Assembly: GCA_964455285.1 (NCBI GenBank)
Contig: CAYVVG010000002.1
Coordinates: 62,001 to 126,000, forward strand
Origin: CAIVAT01 sp964455285
GTDB taxonomy: Bacteria; Bacteroidota; Bacteroidia; Bacteroidales; FEN-979
Reading direction: 5' to 3'
Length of the DNA: 64,000 nt
The notes beneath the pieces are model-generated. The model saw only the letters and a list, made by a program, of their open reading frames with translations. It did not search any database and was not told the DNA's origin. The translations under genes were made by a program, and so were the position numbers. Below, in pieces: positions 1-7,345 of this stretch. Position 1 is the first letter of the stretch. Every line of letters starts with the position of its first letter.

Positions 1-1
1 T

Positions 2-1015
2 GGCACGGTAATTGCTCAGGATTCCATTCCGGAACAACCGGAACAGAAACCCGTGGAAAAGCCCTCCTTCGAAAGCAACTATTTCATCGCAGACCAAACC
101 GTCTGCCTCCCCCCGGCTAAAACCCTCGAACTGGTCATTCAGCACGACTTCGGCACACTCCAGAAAAAGTGGTCGGACCTCTGGGGCATCTGGGGATCCT
201 CCAACATACGGATCGGGTTCAGCTACACCCTCACCAAAGACCTGCAGATCGGGTTCGGAACCACGAAATTCAAAAGGATGCAGGACCTCAGCGTGAAGTA
301 CATCCTGGCCCGCCAGCGAAAAGGCGGATTCCCGGTCAACATCACCCTCTTCGGCAATGTGGCACTCGACTGCCGGAACAAATCGTTCCTGGGAAACAAT
401 AAATTGTCGTCCGACCTCGACTACGGATCCCTTGTGCAGGATTCCTCCTTCAGGGCCAATATCCAGGGCCAGATCGTCCAGAACGACACCCTGTACGGGA
501 TGGACTACATCACCTACAACCAGGCGTCCGGCCTATCCGGAGCCAACCAGCGTGACCTTTCTTCCCTCTTCGACCAGACATTCAAAGCCTCCCACCGCTT
601 CTCCTACTTTGCCGAGGTCATGTTCTCCCGGCGTTTCTGCAAGCAGTTTTCGGCCCAGCTCGGCATATCCTGGGTTCACTATAACCTGGTGGACCAGGCC
701 GAAATGGCATTCAACCATGCCAACGGGATGAAAAACGACAACATCAACATATCCGGGATCGGCAGGATCAAGATCAGCCCGCAAACCTCCATTATGCTGA
801 GCTACTCCCAGCCGGTTTTCACCTACCTGAACACCGCCCCGTGGCCCAATGCGGGACTTGGCGTCGAAATTTCCACCAGCACCCATGCCTTCCAGGTCTA
901 TGTGACCTCGGCCAATGGTCTTGTACCGCAGGAAACCGTGATGTATAACTACAACAATCCCTATAACGGGTTCATCCTGTTCGGGTTCAACATCACCCGT
1001 CTGTGGACTTTTTAG
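2..1015 (+). CDS. DUF5777-type outer-membrane beta-barrel protein, 5' end outside window
   Basis: The frame is open from the window edge, so the true start lies upstream. The first residues visible (GTVIAQDSIPEQPEQ) look like the end of a signal peptide cut after AQ. The rest alternates short amphipathic strands rich in aromatic residues with turns and ends in a terminal aromatic (RLWTF), as outer-membrane barrels do. It resembles the DUF5777 family, which in Bacteroidota often sits beside cytochrome c genes. The role is inferred: an outer-membrane component of the electron-transfer module that follows. Codon third positions are C-rich, like the cytochrome genes downstream. No enzymatic motif is visible. 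Confidence 0.7.
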   Translation, partial: GTVIAQDSIPEQPEQKPVEKPSFESNYFIADQTVCLPPAKTLELVIQHDFGTLQKKWSDLWGIWGSSNIRIGFSYTLTKDLQIGFGTTKFKRMQDLSVKYILARQRKGGFPVNITLFGNVALDCRNKSFLGNNKLSSDLDYGSLVQDSSFRANIQGQIVQNDTLYGMDYITYNQASGLSGANQRDLSSLFDQTFKASHRFSYFAEVMFSRRFCKQFSAQLGISWVHYNLVDQAEMAFNHANGMKNDNINISGIGRIKISPQTSIMLSYSQPVFTYLNTAPWPNAGLGVEISTSTHAFQVYVTSANGLVPQETVMYNYNNPYNGFILFGFNITRLWTF

Positions 1016-1062
1016 CTTTAATTTCAACTATTCCATGTATCATTAACCAACAAATCCTAACA

Positions 1063-1479
1063 ATGAAAACCATGCAGAAAATCGCGACCGTGATGCTTAC
1101 CGCAGCCATCGTCGTCATGTTCGTACTGGGCAATACAGCCCAGGCCCAGCAAGCCAAGGCAAAACCCTGGCCCGTTGCCGACAAGGATAAAAACATGAAA
1201 GCCCCCGGCAAAGCAGACCTCGCCAACGGCAAGGAACTCTGGGCCAAGCATTGCAAATCGTGCCACGGCAGCAAGGGCCTCGGCGACGGACCCAAGGCGG
1301 CCGGACTGAAGACCTTTGCCGGTGATTTCTCCTCCGCAGCCTTCCAGGCCGGCACCGACGGAGAACTTTTCTTCCGCACCAACAAAGGCCGCGACGAAAT
1401 GCCCGCCTACGAAAAGAAGATCCCCGATGCCAAAGACCGCTGGGACCTCGTCGGCTACATGCGTACGTTTAAGAAGTAA
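1063..1479 (+). CDS. Periplasmic monohaem cytochrome c
   Basis: Class I cytochrome c of 138 residues. An N-terminal signal peptide (MKTMQKIATVMLTAAIVVMF, ending near AQAQQ) exports it to the periplasm. One haem site CKSCH sits near residue 67, followed by GSKGLGDGPKA, and a likely axial methionine lies in the DEMPAYEKKIP segment. The ATG at 1063 is preferred because it begins the signal peptide; the frame is open 60 bases further upstream. It lies 47 bases after the barrel gene and before the seven-haem cytochrome, so it probably shuttles electrons between the membrane module and an outer-membrane or periplasmic partner. A strong hairpin follows the stop codon. Confidence 0.88.
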   Translation: MKTMQKIATVMLTAAIVVMFVLGNTAQAQQAKAKPWPVADKDKNMKAPGKADLANGKELWAKHCKSCHGSKGLGDGPKAAGLKTFAGDFSSAAFQAGTDGELFFRTNKGRDEMPAYEKKIPDAKDRWDLVGYMRTFKK

Positions 1480-1509
1480 GCGGATGGCAATGTCATTCCA
1501 TTAAATCAT

Positions 1510-1549
1510 GAAATGGGTGTTCGCGGGCTTGCCTGTTAACACCCATTTC
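1510..1549 (+). terminator. Strong inverted repeat after the cytochrome c gene
   Basis: A perfect 12-bp inverted repeat, GAAATGGGTGTT at 1510-1521 and AACACCCATTTC at 1538-1549, encloses a 16-base loop. It lies 30 bases after the cytochrome c stop and 41 before the next start. There is no clean T-run, so it may be a partial terminator or an RNA-stabilising hairpin that gives the cytochrome c more transcript than the genes downstream. Confidence 0.55.
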
Positions 1550-1590
1550 ATTTACCCGGAAAACACGAAGTAACTACTCACACTGTTCCC

Positions 1591-2613
1591 ATGGTTTATA
1601 AAGCAAATGTCCGGCCCGCCTGGGTCGTCCTGGTACTGTTGCTGGTTTTCAGCCTGGCTTACGCCCTCGTCAAAACCTCCGAGACGCCCGTCGGGCAATC
1701 TCTGCAGCCTGAGAAGGAGGAACCTGTAAAAATCGATCTCACGAAATTCAAGAATGCCGAAGAGAACGAAAAGTGCCTGATCTGCCACGGCCAGCCAAAA
1801 TACTCCTACCAGAACCCGGAGTCGGAAAAAACGGTGACGAAAAGGATGTACAATGAACTGATCATGGACCGCAATGTCTTCTACGCCTCCAACCACCGGG
1901 AATTTAAATGCACCGACTGCCATTCCGAAGATTATGCCACCTTCCCGCATGCCGGGAATCTCCGCATGGAAGCCAAGGCGAATTGCATCGATTGCCACGG
2001 CGGAGATGAAAAATATGCCAGGTTCAAGTTCGAGCAGGTCGACGCGGAATTCCAGGCCAGCGTGCATTCCGAAAAACACAGTGAAGACTTCACCTGCTGG
2101 ATGTGCCACAACGCCCACACCTATAAAATCACGGCAAGGACCACGGAGAACCTGAAAGAGACCATTACCTACGACAATATGATCTGTCTCCATTGCCATG
2201 CCGATGCCGATAACTACCAGATGCTCACCACCAAGGCCAAGCCCAGCATCCTGCAGAAACACGAATGGCTGCCGAACCAGGCTTCCCATTTTACCAATGT
2301 CCGGTGCATCGAATGTCATGCAAAGAACGAGGATACCTTGGTGGTGGCCCATCATATCGTGCCCAAAAGCCAGGCGGTCAGAAAATGTGAATCCTGCCAT
2401 TCCCAGAACTCCATTCTCTACGCTTCCCTGTACAAATACCAGGTCAGTGAAAAGATCCAGAAAAAAGGCCTGATCATGGGGCTGCTTTCCAGCGACTCCA
2501 CTTCGATCGGCCCCGATAAAAGCAACACACTGAATATCATTAGCCTGGTTCTCTTCGGAATGACCCTGATGGTCATCGTGATCCATGCCGTCCTGCGAAT
2601 CAAAAACAAATAA
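1591..2613 (+). CDS. Seven-haem membrane-anchored cytochrome c
   Basis: A 340-residue protein with seven CXXCH sites: CLICH, CTDCH, CIDCH, CWMCH, CLHCH, CIECH and CESCH, spread from about residue 62 to 272. A hydrophobic anchor near residues 8-27 and a second one near residues 310-332 suggest a periplasmic haem domain held at both ends. Several extra histidines (SVHSEKHSEDF, VVAHHIVP, LQKHEW) could be distal haem ligands. It belongs to the broad cytochrome c3/NapC-like multihaem class, but I do not recognise a named enzyme and no catalytic Lys-type haem site is seen. The position before a cytochrome b, an Fe-S protein and NrfD suggests it is the periplasmic haem subunit of a quinone-linked complex. 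Confidence 0.85.
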   Translation: MVYKANVRPAWVVLVLLLVFSLAYALVKTSETPVGQSLQPEKEEPVKIDLTKFKNAEENEKCLICHGQPKYSYQNPESEKTVTKRMYNELIMDRNVFYASNHREFKCTDCHSEDYATFPHAGNLRMEAKANCIDCHGGDEKYARFKFEQVDAEFQASVHSEKHSEDFTCWMCHNAHTYKITARTTENLKETITYDNMICLHCHADADNYQMLTTKAKPSILQKHEWLPNQASHFTNVRCIECHAKNEDTLVVAHHIVPKSQAVRKCESCHSQNSILYASLYKYQVSEKIQKKGLIMGLLSSDSTSIGPDKSNTLNIISLVLFGMTLMVIVIHAVLRIKNK

Positions 2614-2618
2614 ACTCT

Positions 2619-3242
2619 ATGAACCCGAACGACGAACGATTATACCTGTACCCGGTCTGGACACGGGTCTGGCACATGGCCAACGCGCTGCTTTGCCTGA
2701 TCCTGATCATCACGGGCCTGAGCATCCAGTTCTCCAACCCCAATACGGTCGTGAAATTCAATGCCGCGGTCTCTGTACATAATATCGCCGGTATTCTGCT
2801 GACCATCAGCTATGTCATCTTCTTTATCGGCAACCTTTTCACATCCAACGGGGCACATTACGTGATTCCGGTGAAAGGCTTTTTCGAGCGCCTGAAAAAA
2901 CAGTTCATTTACTATACAGTCGGCATCTTCCGGAAAGACCCGGCTCCGTTCCCCGTCAGCGAAGAGGAAAAATTCAACCCCCTCCAGCAGGTCACGTACG
3001 TGGTACTCATGTACGGCTTCGTGCCTTTTGTCATCCTCTCCGGGTGGGGGCTCCTGTACCCGGAGATCACCGTGAACAGCTTTTTCGGATTCAGCGGGCT
3101 CGACCTTACCGACCTGCTCCATATTGTGGCCGGATTCTGCATCAGCATCATTATGTGCGTGCATATTTATTTCTGTACCATCGGAAAAAACCCACTGAGC
3201 AATTTCAAAAGCATGATCACCGGGTATCATGAATCACATTAA
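2619..3242 (+). CDS. Four-helix cytochrome b (b561/HyaC-like)
   Basis: A 207-residue integral membrane protein with four hydrophobic helices. Histidines in the contexts TRVWHMAN, VSVHNIAG, DLLHIVAG and CVHIYFC match the spacing of haem b ligands in the cytochrome b subunits of hydrogenases, formate dehydrogenase and thiosulfate reductase. It starts 5 bases after the seven-haem cytochrome, and its end overlaps the Fe-S gene by 14 bases, so the genes are probably translationally coupled. The inferred role is moving electrons across the membrane between quinone and the periplasmic subunits. The family is confident; the specific partner is not. Confidence 0.85.
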   Translation: MNPNDERLYLYPVWTRVWHMANALLCLILIITGLSIQFSNPNTVVKFNAAVSVHNIAGILLTISYVIFFIGNLFTSNGAHYVIPVKGFFERLKKQFIYYTVGIFRKDPAPFPVSEEEKFNPLQQVTYVVLMYGFVPFVILSGWGLLYPEITVNSFFGFSGLDLTDLLHIVAGFCISIIMCVHIYFCTIGKNPLSNFKSMITGYHESH

Positions 3243-4212
3243 TCCAAAAAACGTGGAAGAAGAATTGAATAATGACCGGAAAAAATCACGCCGCGACTTT
3301 CTCAAAAAAGGGCTTCTCGGCGCAGGGATCGTGGCCGGAGGCGGACTGGTCGCAGCCTATGTCGATGCCACCGCCACCGAAACGGGCGAAAAGGTCAAGG
3401 TGCTGACCACCGACGGCGACATCATGGAGGTGGATCGCGGGCTTCTTCAACTCCCCCGCGTTTCCCGTGAAGAATCGCACAAAGGGATCCCCGGAAAGAA
3501 GTTCGTGATGGTGATCGACCTGGCCAAATGCAAAAACGCGCGAAAATGCGTGGAGGCCTGCCAGAAAGGTCATCACCTTCCGAAAAGCCAGGAGTTCATC
3601 AAGGTTTACCTGCTCCAGGATTCGGAAAAAACCTCCCCCTACTGGTTCCCGAAACCCTGTTTTCACTGCGACAATCCCCTGTGCGTCAGCGTTTGTCCCG
3701 TAGGCGCCACCTACAAGCGGAGCGACGGGATCGTGCTGATCGACAATGAACGATGCATCGGATGCAAATTCTGCATGACCGGCTGCCCCTATTCCACCCG
3801 GGTCTTCGCATGGAAACACTACCCCGAATTCGATGAAGACAAGGAACCCTATTCCCCCGAAGCCAGCAGCCCCGGAAAAGAAGGCACCGTGTCGAAATGC
3901 GACTTCTGCCCCGACCTCGTGCGCGTGGGCAAACTCCCCTATTGTGCTTCCGCCTGTCCCATGGGAGTGATCTATTTTGGCGATGTCGATGAGGATACGG
4001 TGACCAACGGTACCGAAACCTACCAGTTCAGCAAACTCATCAGCGACCGTGCCGGCTACCGCTACCTTGAAACGCTTGGAACAAGGCCCTGTGTTTATTA
4101 CCTGCCTCCCGTCGAAAGGCAGTTCGAGGTCGAACGCGGATTCAGCGATCTTGCTCCGGAGATCACCGACCGGTATAAAGAAACACCCTATATTCAAAAC
4201 AAAAGCAAATAG
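3229..4212 (+). CDS. Tat-exported multi-cluster [4Fe-4S] ferredoxin-like subunit
   Basis: A 327-residue protein with a twin-arginine signal (SRRDFLKKG, residues about 22-30, then a hydrophobic stretch), so it is folded in the cytoplasm and exported. Ferredoxin-type motifs follow. Motif one is CKNARKCVEAC, which has only three of the usual four Cys because the second position is Ala. The others are CFHCDNPLCVSVCPVG, CIGCKFCMTGCPYSTR, and a split CDFCPDL with CASACPMG. The layout matches HybA/HmcB/DsrO-type electron-transfer subunits that partner NrfD proteins. It is followed 2 bases later by the NrfD gene. Three intact cubane sites plus one altered site are expected. Confidence 0.87.
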   Translation: MNHINPKNVEEELNNDRKKSRRDFLKKGLLGAGIVAGGGLVAAYVDATATETGEKVKVLTTDGDIMEVDRGLLQLPRVSREESHKGIPGKKFVMVIDLAKCKNARKCVEACQKGHHLPKSQEFIKVYLLQDSEKTSPYWFPKPCFHCDNPLCVSVCPVGATYKRSDGIVLIDNERCIGCKFCMTGCPYSTRVFAWKHYPEFDEDKEPYSPEASSPGKEGTVSKCDFCPDLVRVGKLPYCASACPMGVIYFGDVDEDTVTNGTETYQFSKLISDRAGYRYLETLGTRPCVYYLPPVERQFEVERGFSDLAPEITDRYKETPYIQNKSK

Positions 4213-4214
4213 CC

Positions 4215-5528
4215 ATGGATCCTCAGGAAAAAACTCCCTTGCGTGAATTCGCCCCGCAACTTGAACAAACCTCCTTCCTGGGCTATGCGTGGATATTCTT
4301 CCTCGTGGCCGTGATCGGACTGGGGTTTTATGCTTTTCTTCAGCAAGTCCTTTTGGGTCACGAGGTGACCGGGATGCGGGATAATGTCGTTTGGGGAGTA
4401 TATATCGTGAACTTCATCTTCTTTATGGGGATCAGTTATGCCGGCGCCCTTATCTCAGGCACCCTCCACCTCTTCCGCACGGCCTGGCGGAAACCGATCA
4501 TCCGGATGGCCGAGTTCATCACCATCATCGCCCTTCTGATCGGCCCCTGCTTCATCCTGCTCTGCATAGGACGTCTCGACAAATTGCCTTACCTCGTCCT
4601 CTTCGGACGCATCCAGTCACCAATCACCTGGGACGTTATCGCCATCTCCACCGATATCTTCGGCTGTTTTATCTTCCTCTACCTCTCCCTGCTCCGCGAC
4701 CTGGCTACCCTGCGTGACGACCAGTTTCTGAAACTGCCCCGATGGAGAATGAAGCTTTACAAGATCCTTGCCCTCGGTTATACGGGAACCCCCGAACAAC
4801 AGCTGAGACTCAACCGGGCCACCGACATCATGGCGGCCATGGTCATCGCAATCGCCATCATCGTTTACTCGGTGCTGGCATGGATCTTCAGCGTAACGCT
4901 GCAGCCGGGCTGGCACAGCACCATTTTTGGCCCCTATTTCGTGATCGCTGCCGTATATTCGGGAAGCGCCGTACTCATCCTTTGCATGTGGGCCTTCAGA
5001 AAAATATACCACCTCGAAGAATACATCACCCGGAAGCATTTCGTGGCCGTCGGGGTCATTATGCTGGTCCTGGCCGCCTTTTTCGGGTATTTTACCTTCA
5101 GCGATTACCTGACCAAATGGTACGGTTCCGAAAAGAACGACGAGCAACTGATCCAACTTCTGTTCCGGGAATTCTACTGGCCCTTTATCATTTCCAACTA
5201 CATCGGCGTTCTGCTGCCCCTCCTGGTGGTGGGAATCGCCCGCCTCCGCACCATCACCAACATCACCGTCACGGCAGTGATCGTGATCATTGCCCTCTGG
5301 CTGAACCGGTACCTGATCGTCGTACCCACCCTTGAATCGCCCTACCTTCCCATCCAGGATGAGCGGCCCGCATGGCACACATACACGGCCACCTGGGTGG
5401 AGTGGAGCCTTACCGCAGCCGGAGTTGCGGTTTTCTGTCTCCTCTTCACCCTGGCATCAAAATTTGTGACCATTGTTCCAGTTCACGGCCTTAAAGGTCA
5501 GGAAAAACAAGAAGAAGTCGTGGTTTAA
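4215..5528 (+). CDS. NrfD/PsrC-family quinone-interacting membrane protein
   Basis: A 437-residue membrane protein with about ten hydrophobic helices (for example FLGYAWIFFLVAVIGLGFYA near the start). The overall pattern fits the NrfD/PsrC/HmcC family, which binds menaquinone and is docked by a periplasmic Fe-S subunit. The ATG follows the Fe-S stop by 2 bases, strong evidence that the pair forms one complex. Together with the cytochrome b and seven-haem protein it resembles the Hmc/Dsr-type transmembrane redox complexes of sulfate reducers, but no large catalytic molybdopterin subunit is encoded here. The direction of electron flow cannot be read from the sequence. Confidence 0.87.
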   Translation: MDPQEKTPLREFAPQLEQTSFLGYAWIFFLVAVIGLGFYAFLQQVLLGHEVTGMRDNVVWGVYIVNFIFFMGISYAGALISGTLHLFRTAWRKPIIRMAEFITIIALLIGPCFILLCIGRLDKLPYLVLFGRIQSPITWDVIAISTDIFGCFIFLYLSLLRDLATLRDDQFLKLPRWRMKLYKILALGYTGTPEQQLRLNRATDIMAAMVIAIAIIVYSVLAWIFSVTLQPGWHSTIFGPYFVIAAVYSGSAVLILCMWAFRKIYHLEEYITRKHFVAVGVIMLVLAAFFGYFTFSDYLTKWYGSEKNDEQLIQLLFREFYWPFIISNYIGVLLPLLVVGIARLRTITNITVTAVIVIIALWLNRYLIVVPTLESPYLPIQDERPAWHTYTATWVEWSLTAAGVAVFCLLFTLASKFVTIVPVHGLKGQEKQEEVVV

Positions 5529-5548
5529 TCACGTGAAATGCCGACCCC

Positions 5549-6448
5549 ATGAAAAGAACCTCCCCCTCCATGATCCTCCTACGGGTCCTGGGATTAATCC
5601 TGCTGCTAAATCCCGGGTTGACGACCCGCGGGCAATCTGATTCGGTAAACACGGAAATCACTTCAAAACTTGCTTTGAATTACCTTTGCGACGCCGATTC
5701 GGTCATCCTGACAGCCACACTGAGTATCACCAAAGGAGATATTCCGCTAGCACTGAAAAATGCCCCTGTCAGTTTTGCTGCACTTTCCGGCGAAAATCCT
5801 ACCCCCGTGGGTACGATAAAAACCAACCAGGAAGGAATCGCTGTATGCAAAGTGGCCTGGGCCGGACTGCCCGCCGATAAAAACGGGGTCATATCGTATT
5901 CAGCGACCTTTGCAGGTAGCGGAAAATATCCCGCCGCCGAAGCTTCACTCAGCGCAAAACCCGCCAGGATACGCCTCTTCTTCAGTACCGAGGATTCCAT
6001 CCGGACCCTGAAAATCACCGCCGTTCAGAAGAATGAAAAAGGCGCAGATATCCCGGTTACGGGAGAAACTGTACTGATCTATACCCCCCGCCTCTTCAGC
6101 CTGCTTAAGATCGGGGAAATACCGCTCGATGAATCCGGTACGGGCTCGATGGAATTCCCCCGGGGAATCATCGGCGATACCCTGGGCAACCTTGGCATCA
6201 TTGCCAGGATTGAAGAAAGCGATAACTTTGGCTTCGCGCAGGGCCGGAATGTGATCAACTGGGGAGAACACAAGCAATACTACAAAGCGGAGGTTCCTTC
6301 CCGTGAACTGTGGACGCCCGTTGCCCCCATGTGGATGATCATCACCCTGATCATTATGCTGACGGGCGTTTGGGCCCACTACGTTTATGCCGTGTATGAA
6401 CTGGTGATGATCAAACGTTCAAGCAAAAAGGACAAAAATCTTAATTAA
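5549..6448 (+). CDS. Secreted, C-terminally anchored Ig-like protein of the redox operon
   Basis: A 299-residue protein with a signal peptide (about residues 1-28), two beta-rich Ig-like segments and one C-terminal membrane helix (about 256-280, MWMIITLIIMLTGVW) ending in a basic tail KKDKNLN. No cysteine-haem or metal site is apparent. It starts 20 bases after NrfD on the same strand, so it is probably the last gene of the electron-transfer operon and may be a periplasmic assembly or stabilising subunit. I do not recognise the family; the function is open. Confidence 0.6.
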   Translation: MKRTSPSMILLRVLGLILLLNPGLTTRGQSDSVNTEITSKLALNYLCDADSVILTATLSITKGDIPLALKNAPVSFAALSGENPTPVGTIKTNQEGIAVCKVAWAGLPADKNGVISYSATFAGSGKYPAAEASLSAKPARIRLFFSTEDSIRTLKITAVQKNEKGADIPVTGETVLIYTPRLFSLLKIGEIPLDESGTGSMEFPRGIIGDTLGNLGIIARIEESDNFGFAQGRNVINWGEHKQYYKAEVPSRELWTPVAPMWMIITLIIMLTGVWAHYVYAVYELVMIKRSSKKDKNLN

Positions 6449-6469
6449 GCCCGGCTGCGCACAGGTGGT

Positions 6470-6850
6470 ATGACTGTACTTCCTTTTGTTTTATCGGCCA
6501 GGGTGATCCACGGGAACCACCTGGGGAGGACCCTGGGTTATCCGACTGCCAACCTGGACCTGCTGGCTTATGATCCGTTCCCGCTGCCTGCCGGTGTTTA
6601 TGCTGTTTACGCCGAAACCGACGGAACAACCTACCGCGGTATGGCCAACGCCGGCTACCGGCCCACCGTATCAGGAAACAGTTTCACTCTCGAAGTTCAT
6701 TTGATCGGTTTTTCAGGCGATCTGTATGGAAAATCGCTGACGGTTACCTTCCTTCACCGAATCCGGGAGGAAAGAAAATTCGAAAGTCTTGACGCGCTTA
6801 TAGGGCAGCTTGGCAAAGACGAACAGGATGTACTGAAATGGCTACCGTGA
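6470..6850 (+). CDS. Stand-alone riboflavin kinase domain
   Basis: A 126-residue protein matching the C-terminal kinase half of RibF, which makes FMN from riboflavin and ATP. The substrate-binding signature GRTLGYPTANLD lies at about residues 18-29, GVYAVYAE follows, then NAGYRPTVSG and the conserved LEVHLIGFSGDLYGK with the catalytic-region Glu. The N-terminal FMN adenylyltransferase half of the usual ~310-residue bacterial RibF is absent, and the upstream sequence encodes a different protein. Its stop overlaps the convergent GldH-like gene by 9 bases. It lies 21 bases after the redox operon and may be cotranscribed with it. Confidence 0.85.
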   Translation: MTVLPFVLSARVIHGNHLGRTLGYPTANLDLLAYDPFPLPAGVYAVYAETDGTTYRGMANAGYRPTVSGNSFTLEVHLIGFSGDLYGKSLTVTFLHRIREERKFESLDALIGQLGKDEQDVLKWLP

Positions 6851-7345
6851 AACGGGTTCCAGCCGTATTCCAATTTGCCTCACCCCGGGCGTTTGAATCT
6901 TGGGGATCAGATTCTCGATCCTGATCTTGAGCATTCCTTTGCGGCCCAGGTTGATCCCCTTCTTCAGAACTACGCGCACCACGACCGAATCCCCGCCCGC
7001 GCCGTGCAGGAGATCTCCGCGGGCATCCCTGACCTCCGCCGAATATTCATTGATCCGATCCTCCCCCGTGGGTGTGTTCATGGTCATGTTGAAATCCAAC
7101 GTGGCATGCGGGTAATCCGTTGTCAGCACCGCAACGAGCAACACGTCATACGAGCCCGGATTCACAATGGGCAACTCAAAACTGAGCATGTTGAACCGCC
7201 CCCAGACCTGGTCGGGAAACCGGTGATTCAACTCCCTGCTCCCGTCGTCCCGCTGGCATCCAACGCTCAGCATCAGCAGGATGAACAGGCAATATAGAAA
7301 GTTCCCCTTTCGTTTAACCGGGCAGCGACTCGTGTATTTTTTCAT
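6842..7345 (-). CDS. gldH: GldH-like lipoprotein
   Basis: A 167-residue lipoprotein: basic N-terminus, hydrophobic stretch and lipobox LSVGC with Cys near residue 30. The body has features of the GldH family of Bacteroidota: a W/F-rich start, TTDYPHATLDFNM, a 'TPTGEDR' turn, 'DARGDLLHGAG', and a C-terminal IPGV-like segment (TPGVRQIGIRLE). GldH belongs to the gliding/type IX secretion set in flavobacteria, but homologues also occur in non-gliding Bacteroidales. The ATG at 7345 lies 32 bases inside the end of the sensor kinase gene, the only reasonable start before the lipobox. Family assignment is by eye. Confidence 0.65.
   Translation of the reverse strand: MKKYTSRCPVKRKGNFLYCLFILLMLSVGCQRDDGSRELNHRFPDQVWGRFNMLSFELPIVNPGSYDVLLVAVLTTDYPHATLDFNMTMNTPTGEDRINEYSAEVRDARGDLLHGAGGDSVVVRVVLKKGINLGRKGMLKIRIENLIPKIQTPGVRQIGIRLEPVSR

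Noticed and set aside
1552..2586. 344-codon frame on the - strand
   Set aside because: It is opposite the seven-haem cytochrome, which has clear motifs; a shadow.
5526..5541. A third parS-like site (TCACGTGAAA core)
   Set aside because: Only the core matches; five of sixteen positions differ from the two perfect sites, so it is not counted.
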